This document shows, piece after piece, positions 1 through 10,100 of a DNA stretch of 64,000 nt (position 1 is the stretch's first letter; every line of letters begins with the position of its first letter). The stretch is from Prostheceraeus crozeri. Taxonomy: Eukaryota > Platyhelminthes > Polycladida > Euryleptidae. The DNA is taken from NCBI GenBank assembly GCA_907163375.1, contig CAJQUW010009331.1:62001-126000 (forward strand). The letters run 5' to 3'. The notes under the pieces are model-generated. The model was given only the letters and a program-made list of their open reading frames with translations, ran no database searches and had not been told where the DNA came from. Position numbers and translations under genes: made by a program.

Positions 1-57
1 CGCCATTTTCCGTATTAGTCTTTGCTAAAACCTATCTTTACCACATTTGCATAGGTA

Positions 58-387
58 CTAACTATTGCGACATAAGTGACACTCGAAATGAGCAATATCA
101 CAGTGGTTACATTGGCAAAGTTGAATGCAATTACGTATGAAACAGCGTTGACAAAAAGCGTGCTTACATCTCTTGAAGATGCGCTTTTCATTTCCATCCT
201 TTCGCTTACATACATCACAACACATAGTTTCACCGTTACTGATGTCTATAGCAAGTCTTTTTGAAGATATGAATTTGCTAGCCTTTTCTAAATAATAGAC
301 ACATGTACAGAAGGAATATACTTCGAGAGTGAGCAGACATAGCTCGAAAACCAGTTGTGCCACAATCAAGTACCACTGCATTTTCAA
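58..387 (-). CDS. RING-like zinc-binding ORF, fragment
   Basis: The C-terminal part shows a RING-like ligand pattern: CDVC, then a CKHAFCQRC block (C-x-H-x2-C-x2-C), then CQCNHC and a final CHLC. RING domains usually act as E3 ubiquitin ligases, but no substrate or partner can be inferred. The N-terminal third is hydrophobic and aromatic and may be read-through of non-coding DNA. It follows, on the same strand, the Polinton-like segment at 384-794, so the two may belong to one decayed mobile or viral gene cluster. No introns or promoter can be assigned, and the true start is unknown. Confidence 0.35.
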   Translation of the reverse strand: MKMQWYLIVAQLVFELCLLTLEVYSFCTCVYYLEKASKFISSKRLAIDISNGETMCCDVCKRKDGNEKRIFKRCKHAFCQRCFIRNCIQLCQCNHCDIAHFECHLCRNS

Positions 388-794
388 TTTTTCTTTATGG
401 AAAGTTGAATGTGAATATCTGAAATCGCTTCAATCACTAGACTGCTACCATGATGGTTAAATGCGTTAAGACGTTCAGCAATTTTTATCATATGTCTTTT
501 AAAAAATTCTTGGGGGTGATCTACCACTTCCATTGAGTAAGAAGCAAAATGGAAAGAGCGACTTTCCACCTCTTGCTTTCCAAAATGACTAAACTTAATT
601 TTCGCAACTAATCGCGCCATGATAATGCTATCAGAGAATGTATTCATTAATTCTAGAAATAGAGTGCTAGCATCATCGACCACTGCTTCGATGTCGGTCT
701 CATCTTTATGAAAATTTATCACATAATCTTGAACAGCTCCTTTTAAACTTTGCCTATGAAAATGTAATGTTCCGCAGTCGTTTGAGAAAGACAT
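384..794 (-). CDS. Polinton/adintovirus-like polymerase N-terminal segment, tentative
   Basis: The 136-aa ORF has the spacing I associate with the region just N-terminal to protein-primed DNA polymerase B of metazoan Polintons and adintoviruses: a stretch with an AKIKF-type strand, an FHFASYS strand, then LNAFNHHGSS followed by an EAISDIHIQL strand. The family usually reads GSGW at the HGSS position. The downstream part of the polymerase (exonuclease and palm motifs) is not found in the window, so this is a remnant or a captured domain. It lies between an exonuclease-like ORF and a RING-like ORF on the same strand. The assignment is pattern-based and uncertain; an unrelated host gene is possible. 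Confidence 0.3.
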   Translation of the reverse strand: MSFSNDCGTLHFHRQSLKGAVQDYVINFHKDETDIEAVVDDASTLFLELMNTFSDSIIMARLVAKIKFSHFGKQEVESRSFHFASYSMEVVDHPQEFFKRHMIKIAERLNAFNHHGSSLVIEAISDIHIQLSIKKN

Positions 795-881
795 GATCGC
801 CCTTTATCTAACCCATCCATTGCATGAAAACAACAACTCTTCTCATAGTAACATTTATTGAATAATGGTAACAAGCATGCA

Positions 882-1412
882 TTATAAATCAATCGTTTGA
901 AACAGATAAAATAGATACAGCTGGTAACTATCATACAGCGAGCAATGATAACCATACAGGACTTTGGCAGTGTTGAGGTAAGGAGGAAAGAAGCATTGGT
1001 TATGAACGTAGCTACTACAACGAACAGACAAAATAGGAACAGACAAATCCTTGAAACGTTTCGTGACTTCATGGTAGTGTTGATTCACTCTACTATCCCA
1101 AGGCGGGAGCAAAATATCATCAATGATTAGATTGGGAAATACTTTCCTCTCCTTACCAGGATTATTACAAAAGATGCGTATAACATTGAAAGCAGCTAAC
1201 CATCGTTTAAAGTCAATAAGAAGAGCACTCTCACAAGAAAAGCCATAGTCTTGCAAATATTTCAGATTAAGTCCATGAATGTGTTTTCTCGCCCATTGAT
1301 CAACATTGGGATTGCAGTTGGCATGTTGATGATAGACACTGACAATCTGATATGTCCAATTGTTCATAGCAATAGCACTGAGCTCCTGTACAGGTTCACC
1401 CTCACAATCCAT
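882..1412 (-). CDS. Exonuclease-like (DEDD-type) ORF, fragment
   Basis: The ORF opens with a hydrophobic strand leading into MDCEGEPVQELSAIAM, a D-x-E motif followed by a second strand, typical of the first catalytic block of DEDD 3'-5' exonucleases. Later blocks include KHIHGLN, FKRWLAAF, LPPWDSR and YGYHCSLYD; the last contains an aspartate that could be the terminal acidic ligand. The 176 aa are close to the size of a minimal exonuclease domain. Reading backwards on the minus strand it lies between the RING-like ORF at 1465-1689 and the Polinton-like segment at 384-794. I do not recognise the precise family. Confidence 0.35.
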   Translation of the reverse strand: MDCEGEPVQELSAIAMNNWTYQIVSVYHQHANCNPNVDQWARKHIHGLNLKYLQDYGFSCESALLIDFKRWLAAFNVIRIFCNNPGKERKVFPNLIIDDILLPPWDSRVNQHYHEVTKRFKDLSVPILSVRCSSYVHNQCFFPPYLNTAKVLYGYHCSLYDSYQLYLFYLFQTIDL

Positions 1413-1464
1413 AAAAATGATGATAGAAGCCTAAAACGGAAATTTACACATCTAAGGAAACGTT

Positions 1465-1689
1465 CTATAACATATTACAAAATGAAGAATTACATCGATG
1501 CTTTTCACGACAAAATACACAAATGATATGATGGCAACGAAGAAGTAAAATGTATCTAATAAGACCACGTCTACGACACTCAAAGCACATAAGCGAATTG
1601 TCATAGGGTAGAGATAGGAAAGGACTAGTAATTCTCCTTCTTTGATTTGCGTTTTGATGCAGCATTCTTTCTACGATCTCTAGACCCAA
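1465..1689 (-). CDS. RING-like zinc-binding ORF, N-terminal end replaced by repeat
   Basis: The readable motif is CFEC, then CHHIICVFC (C-x-H-x2-C-x2-C spacing), then CNSSFC, which fits a small RING-like zinc module. The first residues (MGLEIVERM) are translated from the end of family A satellite DNA, whose units contain the same stretch around ctacgatctcta, so the apparent start is not the real one. Downstream on the minus strand lies the exonuclease-like ORF. The function is unknown beyond probable zinc binding. Confidence 0.35.
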   Translation of the reverse strand: MGLEIVERMLHQNANQRRRITSPFLSLPYDNSLMCFECRRRGLIRYILLLRCHHIICVFCREKHRCNSSFCNML

Positions 1690-1984
1690 AGTTGGAAGAT
1701 CGGTGCCGGGGGGGGGGGACGTCAGCGAAACTTTTTCTCTCCGATTGACTTGAAACTCACCATACCGATGCAGAATTTCACGCTCAATCCGAATCTGGCG
1801 TCCGGTTTCCCATCCGATGGTTCGTTTTGGCGCTACAGCTCAAAACGACCAAAATTCTAACTCTCGTTTTTTCGTCAATCTCCCAAATCTTAAATGGTGT
1901 CTCACATCTAAACGAAGACAGATATGAACAAGCCGATTCTTTCAGTGAATTTGTCTCACTCTTAGCTTTCAAACGAGCTATGGC
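1665..1984 (-). repeat. Family A satellite unit with 11-G run
   Basis: This stretch matches, in the orientation of the right arm of palindrome 1 (36650-37100), the consensus with ctacgatctcta, a homopolymeric G tract (about 11 G near 1708-1718), tttttctctccgattga, and cttagctttcaaacgagcta. It ends exactly at the hAT-type insertion starting at 1985 and resumes after it at 4802. Confidence 0.75.
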
Positions 1985-3243
1985 TAGTGATGCAAATGGA
2001 AAATTTTCCGGAAAATTTTCCGGAAAATTTTCCAATTTTTTCAAAATTTTCCGGAAAATTTTCCAATGGAAAATTTTGAAATTTATTTTTCGGTGATTGA
2101 CGATTTTGCCTTTGTTTTGGAGACCTGTTATAGTTGTTTGAAAAGACTATGTAATATTCAAAGACCGAAAACTTCTCTATCATCCCTGCATGTTATCTTT
2201 TGGAACCAACTTCACCCTTTCCATGTCTATTTCAGGTCATCCCAAATGAATTTCAGACATTACATGGATTTCAGATTTCTCTAATTGAATTTCAGATATC
2301 TGTCAGAAACCCAACTTAGAAAGGATCTTAAATTCAACTGGAGAATCGCCAATTCATCTGGAAATGTCTGAAATTCATTTGGGTAGATCTGAAATCGATT
2401 TGGAACTATCTGAACCATCTGAGGTAGAAATGGAAGATGTGTAGTTTGTCCTCAGCGACGATCGGCCAGAAGTTAGAAACTGTCATAGATATTTTTCTAT
2501 GATCATCACCGATATCTTTAGTTTCCAAGTATCTCACGAGTTTAGTCTTTATATATCTTCCAATACGGTCCCTCATGTATAATCCTGCGATGGAGTGTGT
2601 ATGCTTCACATGCTCATAAACACATGGAGAATTTGTATCAATATAATCAAGGCTGTTGCATAATAGAGCTTGATTTTCAAGCTACAAACAATCTCCCAAA
2701 TAAAGTGCATTATTTTTGCTCCAGATCTTTCACATTGCATGAAATTATACCCCTTTAGTAAAGGTAAAAAATCACGTCAACACATGGAGAATTTGTATCA
2801 CTGCTGTGATCACCGCTGTATCAAATGCGTTGCATAATAAACCTTAACTTTCAAGCAAACAATTAGCAAACTCCCAGATGAAATATATCATTTTTTCAGA
2901 TCTTTCACATTTCATGAAATTATACCCCTATTGAAAAGCAAGATTCACGTTATGCCAAACGGTGTCTGTGTGACAATTAAAAATGCTAACAAATTAGCAC
3001 AAGCCTTTGGTGGCAAAAGAATGCTCAAAATCCGCGGACGGAACTCGCATTGCTACGATCGCTTTAATCGAAATAATGATGAAATCAACTGCTTCAGACC
3101 CAATTTATTGGAACGTAGCTGCCTATCGGCAGTGGAAGCGCTCAAATTATAGGGCCTATCAAAAAAATCAAATCATTCAAAATTTTCCATAATTTTCCAC
3201 GGAAAATATTGATTCAAAATTTTCCGGAAAATTTTCATCACTA
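1985..3243 (+). repeat. hAT-like copy 1 inside the composite
   Basis: First of two direct copies. Landmarks shared with copy 2 are the gattttgcctttgttttgg block, the aacttctctatcatccctg block, several degenerate GAATTTCAGAT-type repeats, and the cacatggagaatttgtatca motif, which occurs twice here (2623 and 2780). The right terminus at 3212-3243 is complete. No coding capacity is evident. Confidence 0.8.
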
Positions 3244-3600
3244 CATGCAGCAGATGTTGCTGCATTTCTATTCAGTGCAGGTATATCTCATGTTGAAAGA
3301 GTGGAGGAAAATGACCTAATTTTTCATCATCAAGCAAATTTCATTGAGCAGTGCACTTAGCAAAAAAAATCGTGCGATTCAGTCAGTCAGCAATATAAGG
3401 TGACATGCCACGCTCAATTACGCGCAAACTACGCGTAATTACATATGAGCCTAAACATCCGTGGCTATGCGTGATGACATTGCTGCAACATTTGTCAGCA
3501 GTGCTGTTAGACTTTGCGTCTCGTGTCAGAGGCTACACTATTTACGGAACACCCCAAACATCCGTGGTTAAGGACATTCTTCTACCCGCGTACATACGCG

Positions 3601-4793
3601 TAGTGATGCAAATAGAAAATTTTCCAATGGAAAATTTTGAAATTTTTTTCGGTGATTGACGTTTTTGCCTTTGTTTTGGAGACTTGTTGCAGTCGTTTTA
3701 AAAGACTATGTAACATTCAAAGTCCGAAAACTTCTCTATCATCCCTGCATGCTAACTTTTGGAACCAACTGCACCCTCCATGTCTATTTCAGATCCTTCC
3801 AACTGAATATCAGATATTAAATGGATTTCGGATTTCTCTAATTGAATTTCAGATTTGTCAGAAAGTCAACTTTGAAAGGATCTTAGATTCAACTGGAGAA
3901 TCTCTAATTCATCTGGAAAAGTCTGAAATTCACAGATCTGAAATCGATTTGGAACTATCTGATCCATCTGAGCTAGAAATGGAAGATGTGTAGTTTGTCC
4001 TCCACGAAGATATCGGACATTACCCCAGAAGTTAGAAGCTATCATATAGATTTTCTTATACTCATCACAGACATCTTTAGTTTCCAAATATCTCTTATCT
4101 TCAATATATGGTCGCTCATGCATAATGCTGTGTTGGACTGTGTGCCTGTGCTTCACATGTTCGATCAACACATGGAGAATTTGTATCATTGCAATCAAGG
4201 CTGCATGATAAAGCTTAACTTTTAAGCCATAAACAAGCTCCCAAATATAGTGCATTCTTTTTGCTCCAGATCTTTCACACTGTATGAAATTATACCCCTA
4301 TCGTAAAGGAAAAAAATTCACGTCCCAAAAGATGTCTGTGTTATAATATTAAAAATGCCAATAAACTGCCACAAGCCACTGGTGGTAAAGGAATGCTAAA
4401 AAATCCGCGGACGGGATTCGAATTGCCACGATTGTTTTAATCGAAATGATATGATGAAATCAAGAGTTTTGGAACAATTCTATTGATGTGTCTATGCATG
4501 CCTCGATCGGCTGTGATAGAAATCGTAAAAATTGTGTCACAAAAATTCAAATTTTTTCATTTTCAAAATCGGTTTAATCAAAATGATGATCAAGATCACC
4601 ACTTTTAGACCCCTGCTATTGGTGTGTAGCTGCCTCGGCTGTAGAAGCGGTCAAAGCATAGGGCCTATCACAAAAATTTTGAACTTTCAAAATTTTCCAA
4701 TATTTTCCGATCTTTTCCAAAATTTTCCAATATTTTCCAAAATTTTACATGGAAACTTTTGATTCAAAATTTTCCGGAAAATTTTCATCACTA
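3601..4793 (+). repeat. hAT-like copy 2 inside the composite
   Basis: Second direct copy, beginning TAGTGATGCAAAT at 3601 and ending at 4793. It shares the internal landmarks of copy 1 with scattered substitutions and small indels, so the copies did not separate very recently. The cacatggagaatttgtatca motif occurs once (4167). There is no transposase. Confidence 0.8.
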
Positions 4794-4801
4794 GCTATGG
4801 C

Positions 4802-5280
4802 ACGACGAAATCCGTCCACTAGAAGCCAAGATCGAAGCTAGCTGTCCAGAGGGGGGGAGGTCAGTGAAATTTGATGGAAAATGTTTTGGTGACGGTCCCA
4901 GGTCGAAATGACACACTTTGGAAAATTTTCAAAATTTTACCCATACAAAGCCACTCTGACACTTAGGATTTTTTCAGGTGAGCGAGCTCCGACCTAAAAT
5001 CTTGTAACCGCTCTAACTTTTGAACGGCTGGTCCGATTGACTCGCGGCAAAAATGTCGTCGAGCAGTTTTTTCTCCTCTTTCAAACGAGTAGCTGTAAGA
5101 CAAAATCCGTCCACTAGAACCAAAGTTAGAAGATTGCTGTCGGGGGGGGGGTCCGTGAAATTTGATGAAAAATGTTTTGGTGAGGGTCCCAGGTCGAAAT
5201 GACACACTTTGGAAAATTTTCAAAATTCTACCCATACAAAGCCACTCTGACACTTAGGATTTTTTCAGGTGAGCTACGAC
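4802..5280. repeat. Diverged family A-like tandem repeat, about 290-bp period
   Basis: Two tandem units share a G tract, gtgaaatttgatg, aaaatgttttggtga, ggtcccaggtcgaaatgac and cttaggattttttcaggtga (first unit from about 4850, second from about 5142). The first bases after the hAT element (acgacgaaatccg) continue the satellite unit interrupted at 1984. Apparent ORFs of 64-96 aa here are in repeat DNA and are not genes. Confidence 0.75.
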
Positions 5281-5364
5281 AGTCCACCCTCCCAACCTGG
5301 CCGGCACACCACGCCAACCTGGACAGCACATCACCGCGCGCTACGACGGCCGGCCAGAGGGAGG

Positions 5365-5500
5365 GGGACGTCAGACTCGAAGCAACACGGCGGCACACCA
5401 CGACCGACTCGACGGACAGGAGGGGGGGACGTCAGACTCGAAGCAACACGACGGCACACCACGACCGACTCGACGGACAGGAGGGGGGGACGTCAGCGAC
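5365..5500 (+). repeat. GC-rich minisatellite, about 61-bp period
   Basis: The unit gacgtcagactcgaagcaac with cggcacaccacgaccgactc and a gacaggaggggg tail occurs twice in full from 5367 and again in part from 5489. Base composition is far more GC-rich than the surrounding AT-rich DNA. It is open in the same frame as the transposase that follows. Confidence 0.85.
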
Positions 5501-6598
5501 GGCGGCCATCTTGCGCGGTCCAGAAGTGGAGTTTTACTTACTACTGGTGTCGTTGGAAAGCAGAAGGAAATGTGGAAAAGAAGAACGGATCAGGAAGACC
5601 AAGGGTATCATCCAAGCGGACAGATGCACGCTTAGTTTTAGCTGCTAAAAGAAACAGATTTGTGTCCGTCCCGAAGCCAATTGTGTACTGGAAGGTTGCT
5701 GGGAACCTTGCCTGTAGCGTTCGAACTGCATATCGAAGATTGCGAGAAGCTGGTATACAGTCTCGACGACCCGCTTTGAGAATTCCGCTGAGCCTGGAAC
5801 ATCGAAGGAGACGAGTGACGTGGTGTCAAGGTCATCAGTCGTGGAGTGACAGTCAGTGGGAACGTGTGCTCTGGACTGATGAATCGAGGTTTACTCTCGA
5901 TTTCAACGATGGTCGGATCCGTGTTCATCGCTTGCCAAGTGAACGATTTGCTCCATGTTACGTCAGAGAACACGACCGGTACGGCGGCGGTAGTGTCATG
6001 GTTTGGGCCGGTATCTGGCACAATGGAAAAACACCAGCAATCGTAGTGAAAGGAACATTGACAGGACAGCGATATGCCGACGAGATCGTGACACCGGTCG
6101 TGGTTCCAGCAGTGACATCGAATCAATTGATTTTTCAGGATGACAACGCAAGGCCCCATCGCGCTTCAGTGGTCTCTAACAGGATACCAAGCAGTGGAAT
6201 CCCAACCTTGGAATGGCCCTCACGTTCTCCCGACATCTCCCCCATCGAGCACTGCTGGGATGAACTTGGTCGCAGAGTGAGGGAGAGGTGCAACCACCCA
6301 CCAGTGTCTTTGAAGATGTTGGTCGACAGACTGATCGAGCAGTGGAACCTCTTAGACCTGGCATTCATCCAGCGACTGTGCTCATCCATGCCCTCACGCA
6401 TCGATGCCTGTTTGGATGCTCGCGGTGGTCACACCCGTTTCTAACTTAAGTTGATAAAATCATGAGTATCTAATTAAATGTTTTTGAGTAAAACATTCGA
6501 GTTCTCCTTTTACAAACAACAAACAAACGTACAGTACAACCAAGTTTAAGTCATAAGTATTCATATCAGGACTTGTTTCATTCTTTTTTGTCACTGAG
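5500..6598 (+). mobile_element. Tc1/mariner element lacking its left end
   Basis: The right end reads gtcactgag immediately followed by TA at 6599-6600, consistent with a TIR beginning CTCAGTGACAAAAAAG and a TA target. The 150 bp between the stop codon and this end are AT-rich and non-coding. No inverted partner of the TIR is visible upstream, where the element is joined to the GC-rich minisatellite. Confidence 0.65.
5509..6444 (+). CDS. Tc1-like transposase, 5'-truncated, DD34E
   Basis: Transposase that would cut and paste a Tc1/mariner element at TA sites. A partial HTH region is followed by a GRPR motif (NGSGRPRVSS), a second HTH (NLACSVRTAYRRLREAG) and the catalytic core: first Asp in LWTDESRF, second in QDDNARPH, and Glu in SPDISPIEHCW. 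I count 34 residues between the second Asp and the Glu, that is DD34E. The glycine-rich GGGSVMVWAGI block is also typical. The core is uninterrupted, but the first half of the N-terminal HTH is missing and the open frame runs instead into the upstream minisatellite. A right terminus lies at 6591-6598. I see no left TIR, so autonomous mobility is doubtful. Confidence 0.85.
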   Translation, partial: SCAVQKWSFTYYWCRWKAEGNVEKKNGSGRPRVSSKRTDARLVLAAKRNRFVSVPKPIVYWKVAGNLACSVRTAYRRLREAGIQSRRPALRIPLSLEHRRRRVTWCQGHQSWSDSQWERVLWTDESRFTLDFNDGRIRVHRLPSERFAPCYVREHDRYGGGSVMVWAGIWHNGKTPAIVVKGTLTGQRYADEIVTPVVVPAVTSNQLIFQDDNARPHRASVVSNRIPSSGIPTLEWPSRSPDISPIEHCWDELGRRVRERCNHPPVSLKMLVDRLIEQWNLLDLAFIQRLCSSMPSRIDACLDARGGHTRF

Positions 6599-6843
6599 TA
6601 TATTTACACCACCCTCAATATCAAAAAAATGGCCATTGTAATAAAATCATTCATAAAGAATATTAAGATAATCGAGTCTTACCACTTCACCAATTTCATG
6701 TGTATAACGCATAAAATATGTACTTACTCCGAAAAGCTTGTATATTTCTGAAAAACTTACATCATTACAAATTAAATAAAAATCTTTATACAAAATGGAA
6801 ACAAAAGGTATAATACCAGTTCAATCTTTGTACATGTTTTGAC

Positions 6844-7185
6844 TCAATCAGTCGCATTTTGCTGGAGAGCTTCTAAATTTGGTTTTGATACGGCCTCGTG
6901 TTCTTTGCGCCGCACGGTCTGCATTACTGCAACTTTCATTTCTTCCCTCTTCAAAGGGGCGGTATTATCAGATGATTCTGCTGTCCCAAAATCATCTGTC
7001 AATGTAGGAGGAATTATTTTGGGTCCAGAAGACGGTGCTGAAGGTCCAGATCCCATTAAACACGGACGCACATCGTATGGCGCATCGGAATCTCGCAGTG
7101 CTATGTAGTTGGCTACCCGAAGGAGCTCGACCATGCGCACTTCCACCAGACGAAGATATTCGATGACATTATACGTGGTTATTTC
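6844..7185 (-). CDS. ODAD1/CCDC63-like last exon
   Basis: The acceptor is gttattacag and the stop is TGA at 6844-6846. The exon encodes EITTYNVIEYLRLVEVRMVE, the conserved C-terminal helix, then a Pro/Ser-rich, probably disordered tail of about 85 residues. Such divergent tails are usual in the family. Confidence 0.88.
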   Translation of the reverse strand, partial: EITTYNVIEYLRLVEVRMVELLRVANYIALRDSDAPYDVRPCLMGSGPSAPSSGPKIIPPTLTDDFGTAESSDNTAPLKREEMKVAVMQTVRRKEHEAVSKPNLEALQQNATD

Positions 7186-10100
7186 CTGTAATAACAAATA
7201 ACGCGATAAACAAGAGGAGCGTTGGAAGACTATCGATGACATGACATTTTTTTCTTATAAAATTTGAAAAAGAAGCCTGGGAAGCTAAACTATAGAGTTA
7301 TACTTTTCTTGGAATGAACCTCTCATGTCCTCACCGCGAACGTCATGTGGATAGCTTGTCCCTAATGATTTTTAGCAAAGATTGATGTTGTCAAGCGATC
7401 AGCTTTTAGTGGATAACATGATTTGGTCTACATGCACATCCTTCATCAAAAACATGTGAGATTAGGTGCGAAGTTGCCACATGAACATGAACGATTTTTT
7501 CAAGCACAGTCGAAAAATTTCCGCTTATATGTGACATATTCTGGCAACTGGATGTCAGAGGAATCATACAATTTAGCTCGTTGAAGTTTCTGAAACCCAT
7601 GTCTCATCGTCACAACAGGCGTATGCATAGTCCGCATTCAATCATTTTGTCGAAGAGTTTACGTTTTGGATGCAATCATGGGGACAGGAAATATTTCGCT
7701 CAAAAGATATTGGAAGATGTAATTATAAGAATATTCATAACAGTTCACCAAAATATAGAAGTATGCCTTCGTGCATAAAATATATAGTTGAATGCATAGA
7801 GTAAGTATATAAGGGTAGTGTCGACTCACAAAATTGTCTGTATACAGTGAAAATTTTTATATGAAAAGATTTAGTTTTTACAGAGAATACATTCCTGTGG
7901 TCCAAAAAATTATTCGAGCAGTTTTAGAAAGCTAAATTTTGGAAATTTAAATACTACCGACATGAAGCCCACTTTATAAGCAGCATAAAACAAGTTGGAT
8001 CAAAGGGAATGAATATTTGCTAAGAAGCATCTTAATTAAGCGGAAATTAAGCTGATGATCTACGAAATTTCATGAGCTGCATAATGCAAAGTCCCTACAA
8101 GTTTTCAAGGAAGAGTTAAGATCCCATGAGGTCTTCTTGGCTGAGATGTCAGGTTTTTAGCTCAATTTTCAGTGGCATAATTTTATGATTATGCGACACT
8201 TTTGAATCTGAAGACAAGGCGTCGTTCCTTAAATCTGAAGAATGAAGTGGAGTTGTGGACCCATTAGTATCTTTTATAGTTAATTATGATCACCTTCCTT
8301 GATTATGATGTTTTCCTTTCCATTGGCAGTGTGTGTGATATGATCACGCTTAAGAAAATCTTTTTATAATAAAGCTGAGCATAGTAATGGTAACCCATCG
8401 AGTTGCTACTTTAACAAACTACATTGCCTCTCCGAGTTGTCATGACAAGGAGGATTGGTGGACTACTATTCTTTATTCTGTATTGCTACCATGACCATCA
8501 GTCAAATTCGTGTACATTTCTCCAAAAGTGAAGAAATTTGCACATCTCACAGGTGCTGCGTGGTCTCGAGTCATGTTCATTTAATGAAATCGAAACTGTA
8601 TGCAAATTGGGGATCTAATAAATGCTGAGTTGCTACTCAATATACCTACTCTATGGTTAAATGCTTTGGATTGAAAATTAAGTGTAGATTACATTAACTT
8701 ATGACTAGATCAAATAATTGATGAAAGGGAAGAGACATTTTTTAAAAAAGACAGTTATGCATTACAAAAATCAGACGACGATAATTCTGTTTCAAAGCTA
8801 AGTCACGTGTTCAGAATTCTTGGTAACACATGAATTGCGCAATGTTGTGGGGATTTTAGGAAAGGAATCATACGTGAAATTATGTCGTATTTTGGCATGA
8901 ATGCATTTGTATGAAGAAAAACCAGGACTGATTTACGACATCAGTTGCATATCTGCGTAAGAAAATCTGCTGAAGACTGATGGCTTCTATCAAATAAACT
9001 CTTAACATATGATAATTCGTTTAAGAACTGAATCATTTTGAAACAATTATTTCTTTAAATTACACCGGAATATGTGTTGCTTTAATTTTCTATAAAACAC
9101 ATAGGTACTTTGAAATTCACTGAGCCTTTTTTAACATATATTTCCATTTGAAAATTATAGCTCGTAGTATAGTCATAGCATAGAAAATTTATTTCAATTA
9201 GCAATCTAGAAAACATATCATAATCAAAATTGTTATATGACTACAAATTCTGGAAGCAATTCGGCGCGTGGTTGTAACGGAATAGGACAAATAATCAATA
9301 GTTACAAATATTTAAGCAGAATAATTATTTCGCCGGTCTGGCGGCATCAGCTGCATCATTAACAAAATGCATTAGCTTTGAATTTTAATCACGATACAGC
9401 TGAGACGGTCAGACCGCGAAATACTTATTATGTTTAAATAACTATTGATTGTCTTCTTATTTCTTTAAAACCATCGCGTAGAAATGTTTCTAGAATTTAT
9501 AAACAGACATCAATTTTGATTTGACGATATCATCAATAAATTATGGCAGGCTACCTCACCTTCGTTGATGCGAGTTTTGCATCCACAGATGAGCTGTCAG
9601 CTCCCACTAACTCAAACAACGATTTGATATCGGTCATCAACATTTCCAAGAGAGAATATGATGCTCGCAAACGAGCTTCGTTGGACTTCACTTTTTCACC
9701 GGTAGAACGTTCAACTTCATCCAAAGTTTCTAATTTCTTTCCCGTTGTTTGCTCATCTGACTGCTCCTTTTCGGTACGACTATTAACTTCCGATCTCAGC
9801 TGAAATAGCAAACAGTTAGACTTGCTAGTTTCCAAACTTATATGACATTGAAGAGCTTCGGCCTTGTTTGTGAAGTTTAGAACATTACTGAACTGAATAA
9901 GTTGTTGATAAGACTTTTATCTTCGTATATACATGTAAATATTCATAGGTTCCCAATATGAATCTATAAGAATTCAAAGTCATTAATAGTAAGTTATTTA
10001 CCGCATTTCTTACAACACAAACCCCGGGTTCTATTAAAGGTCTGGATAGCATTAAATCAACAAAAAAATTTCTATGTATATTTGTGTATTTTTTAGTCAA

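Larger units (their letters stand above)
1985..4793. mobile_element. Composite non-autonomous hAT-like element with 8-bp TSD
   Basis: Both outer ends carry an inverted terminus starting TAGTGATG (left TAGTGATGCAAAT, right the complement of TAGTGATGAAAATTTTCC). The flanks are the same 8 bp, GCTATGGC, at 1977-1984 and 4794-4801. An 8-bp duplication with T/CAGTGATG ends is typical of the hAT superfamily. Inside are two direct copies of about 1.2 kb (1985-3243 and 3601-4793), each ending in its own TIR, separated by a 357-bp unique spacer. Only the outer pair is flanked by a matching TSD. No transposase ORF is present, so it depends on an element elsewhere. Subterminal GGAAAATTTTCC palindromes are repeated at both ends. 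Confidence 0.85.

Noticed and set aside
5269-5508. Minisatellite-encoded Arg/Thr/Asp-rich stretch as a real N-terminal transposase domain
   Set aside because: It is a 61-bp tandem repeat translation with no similarity to the HTH expected there.
5638-6401. Minus-strand ORFs of 62-173 aa
   Set aside because: They are shadows of the Tc1 transposase on the other strand.
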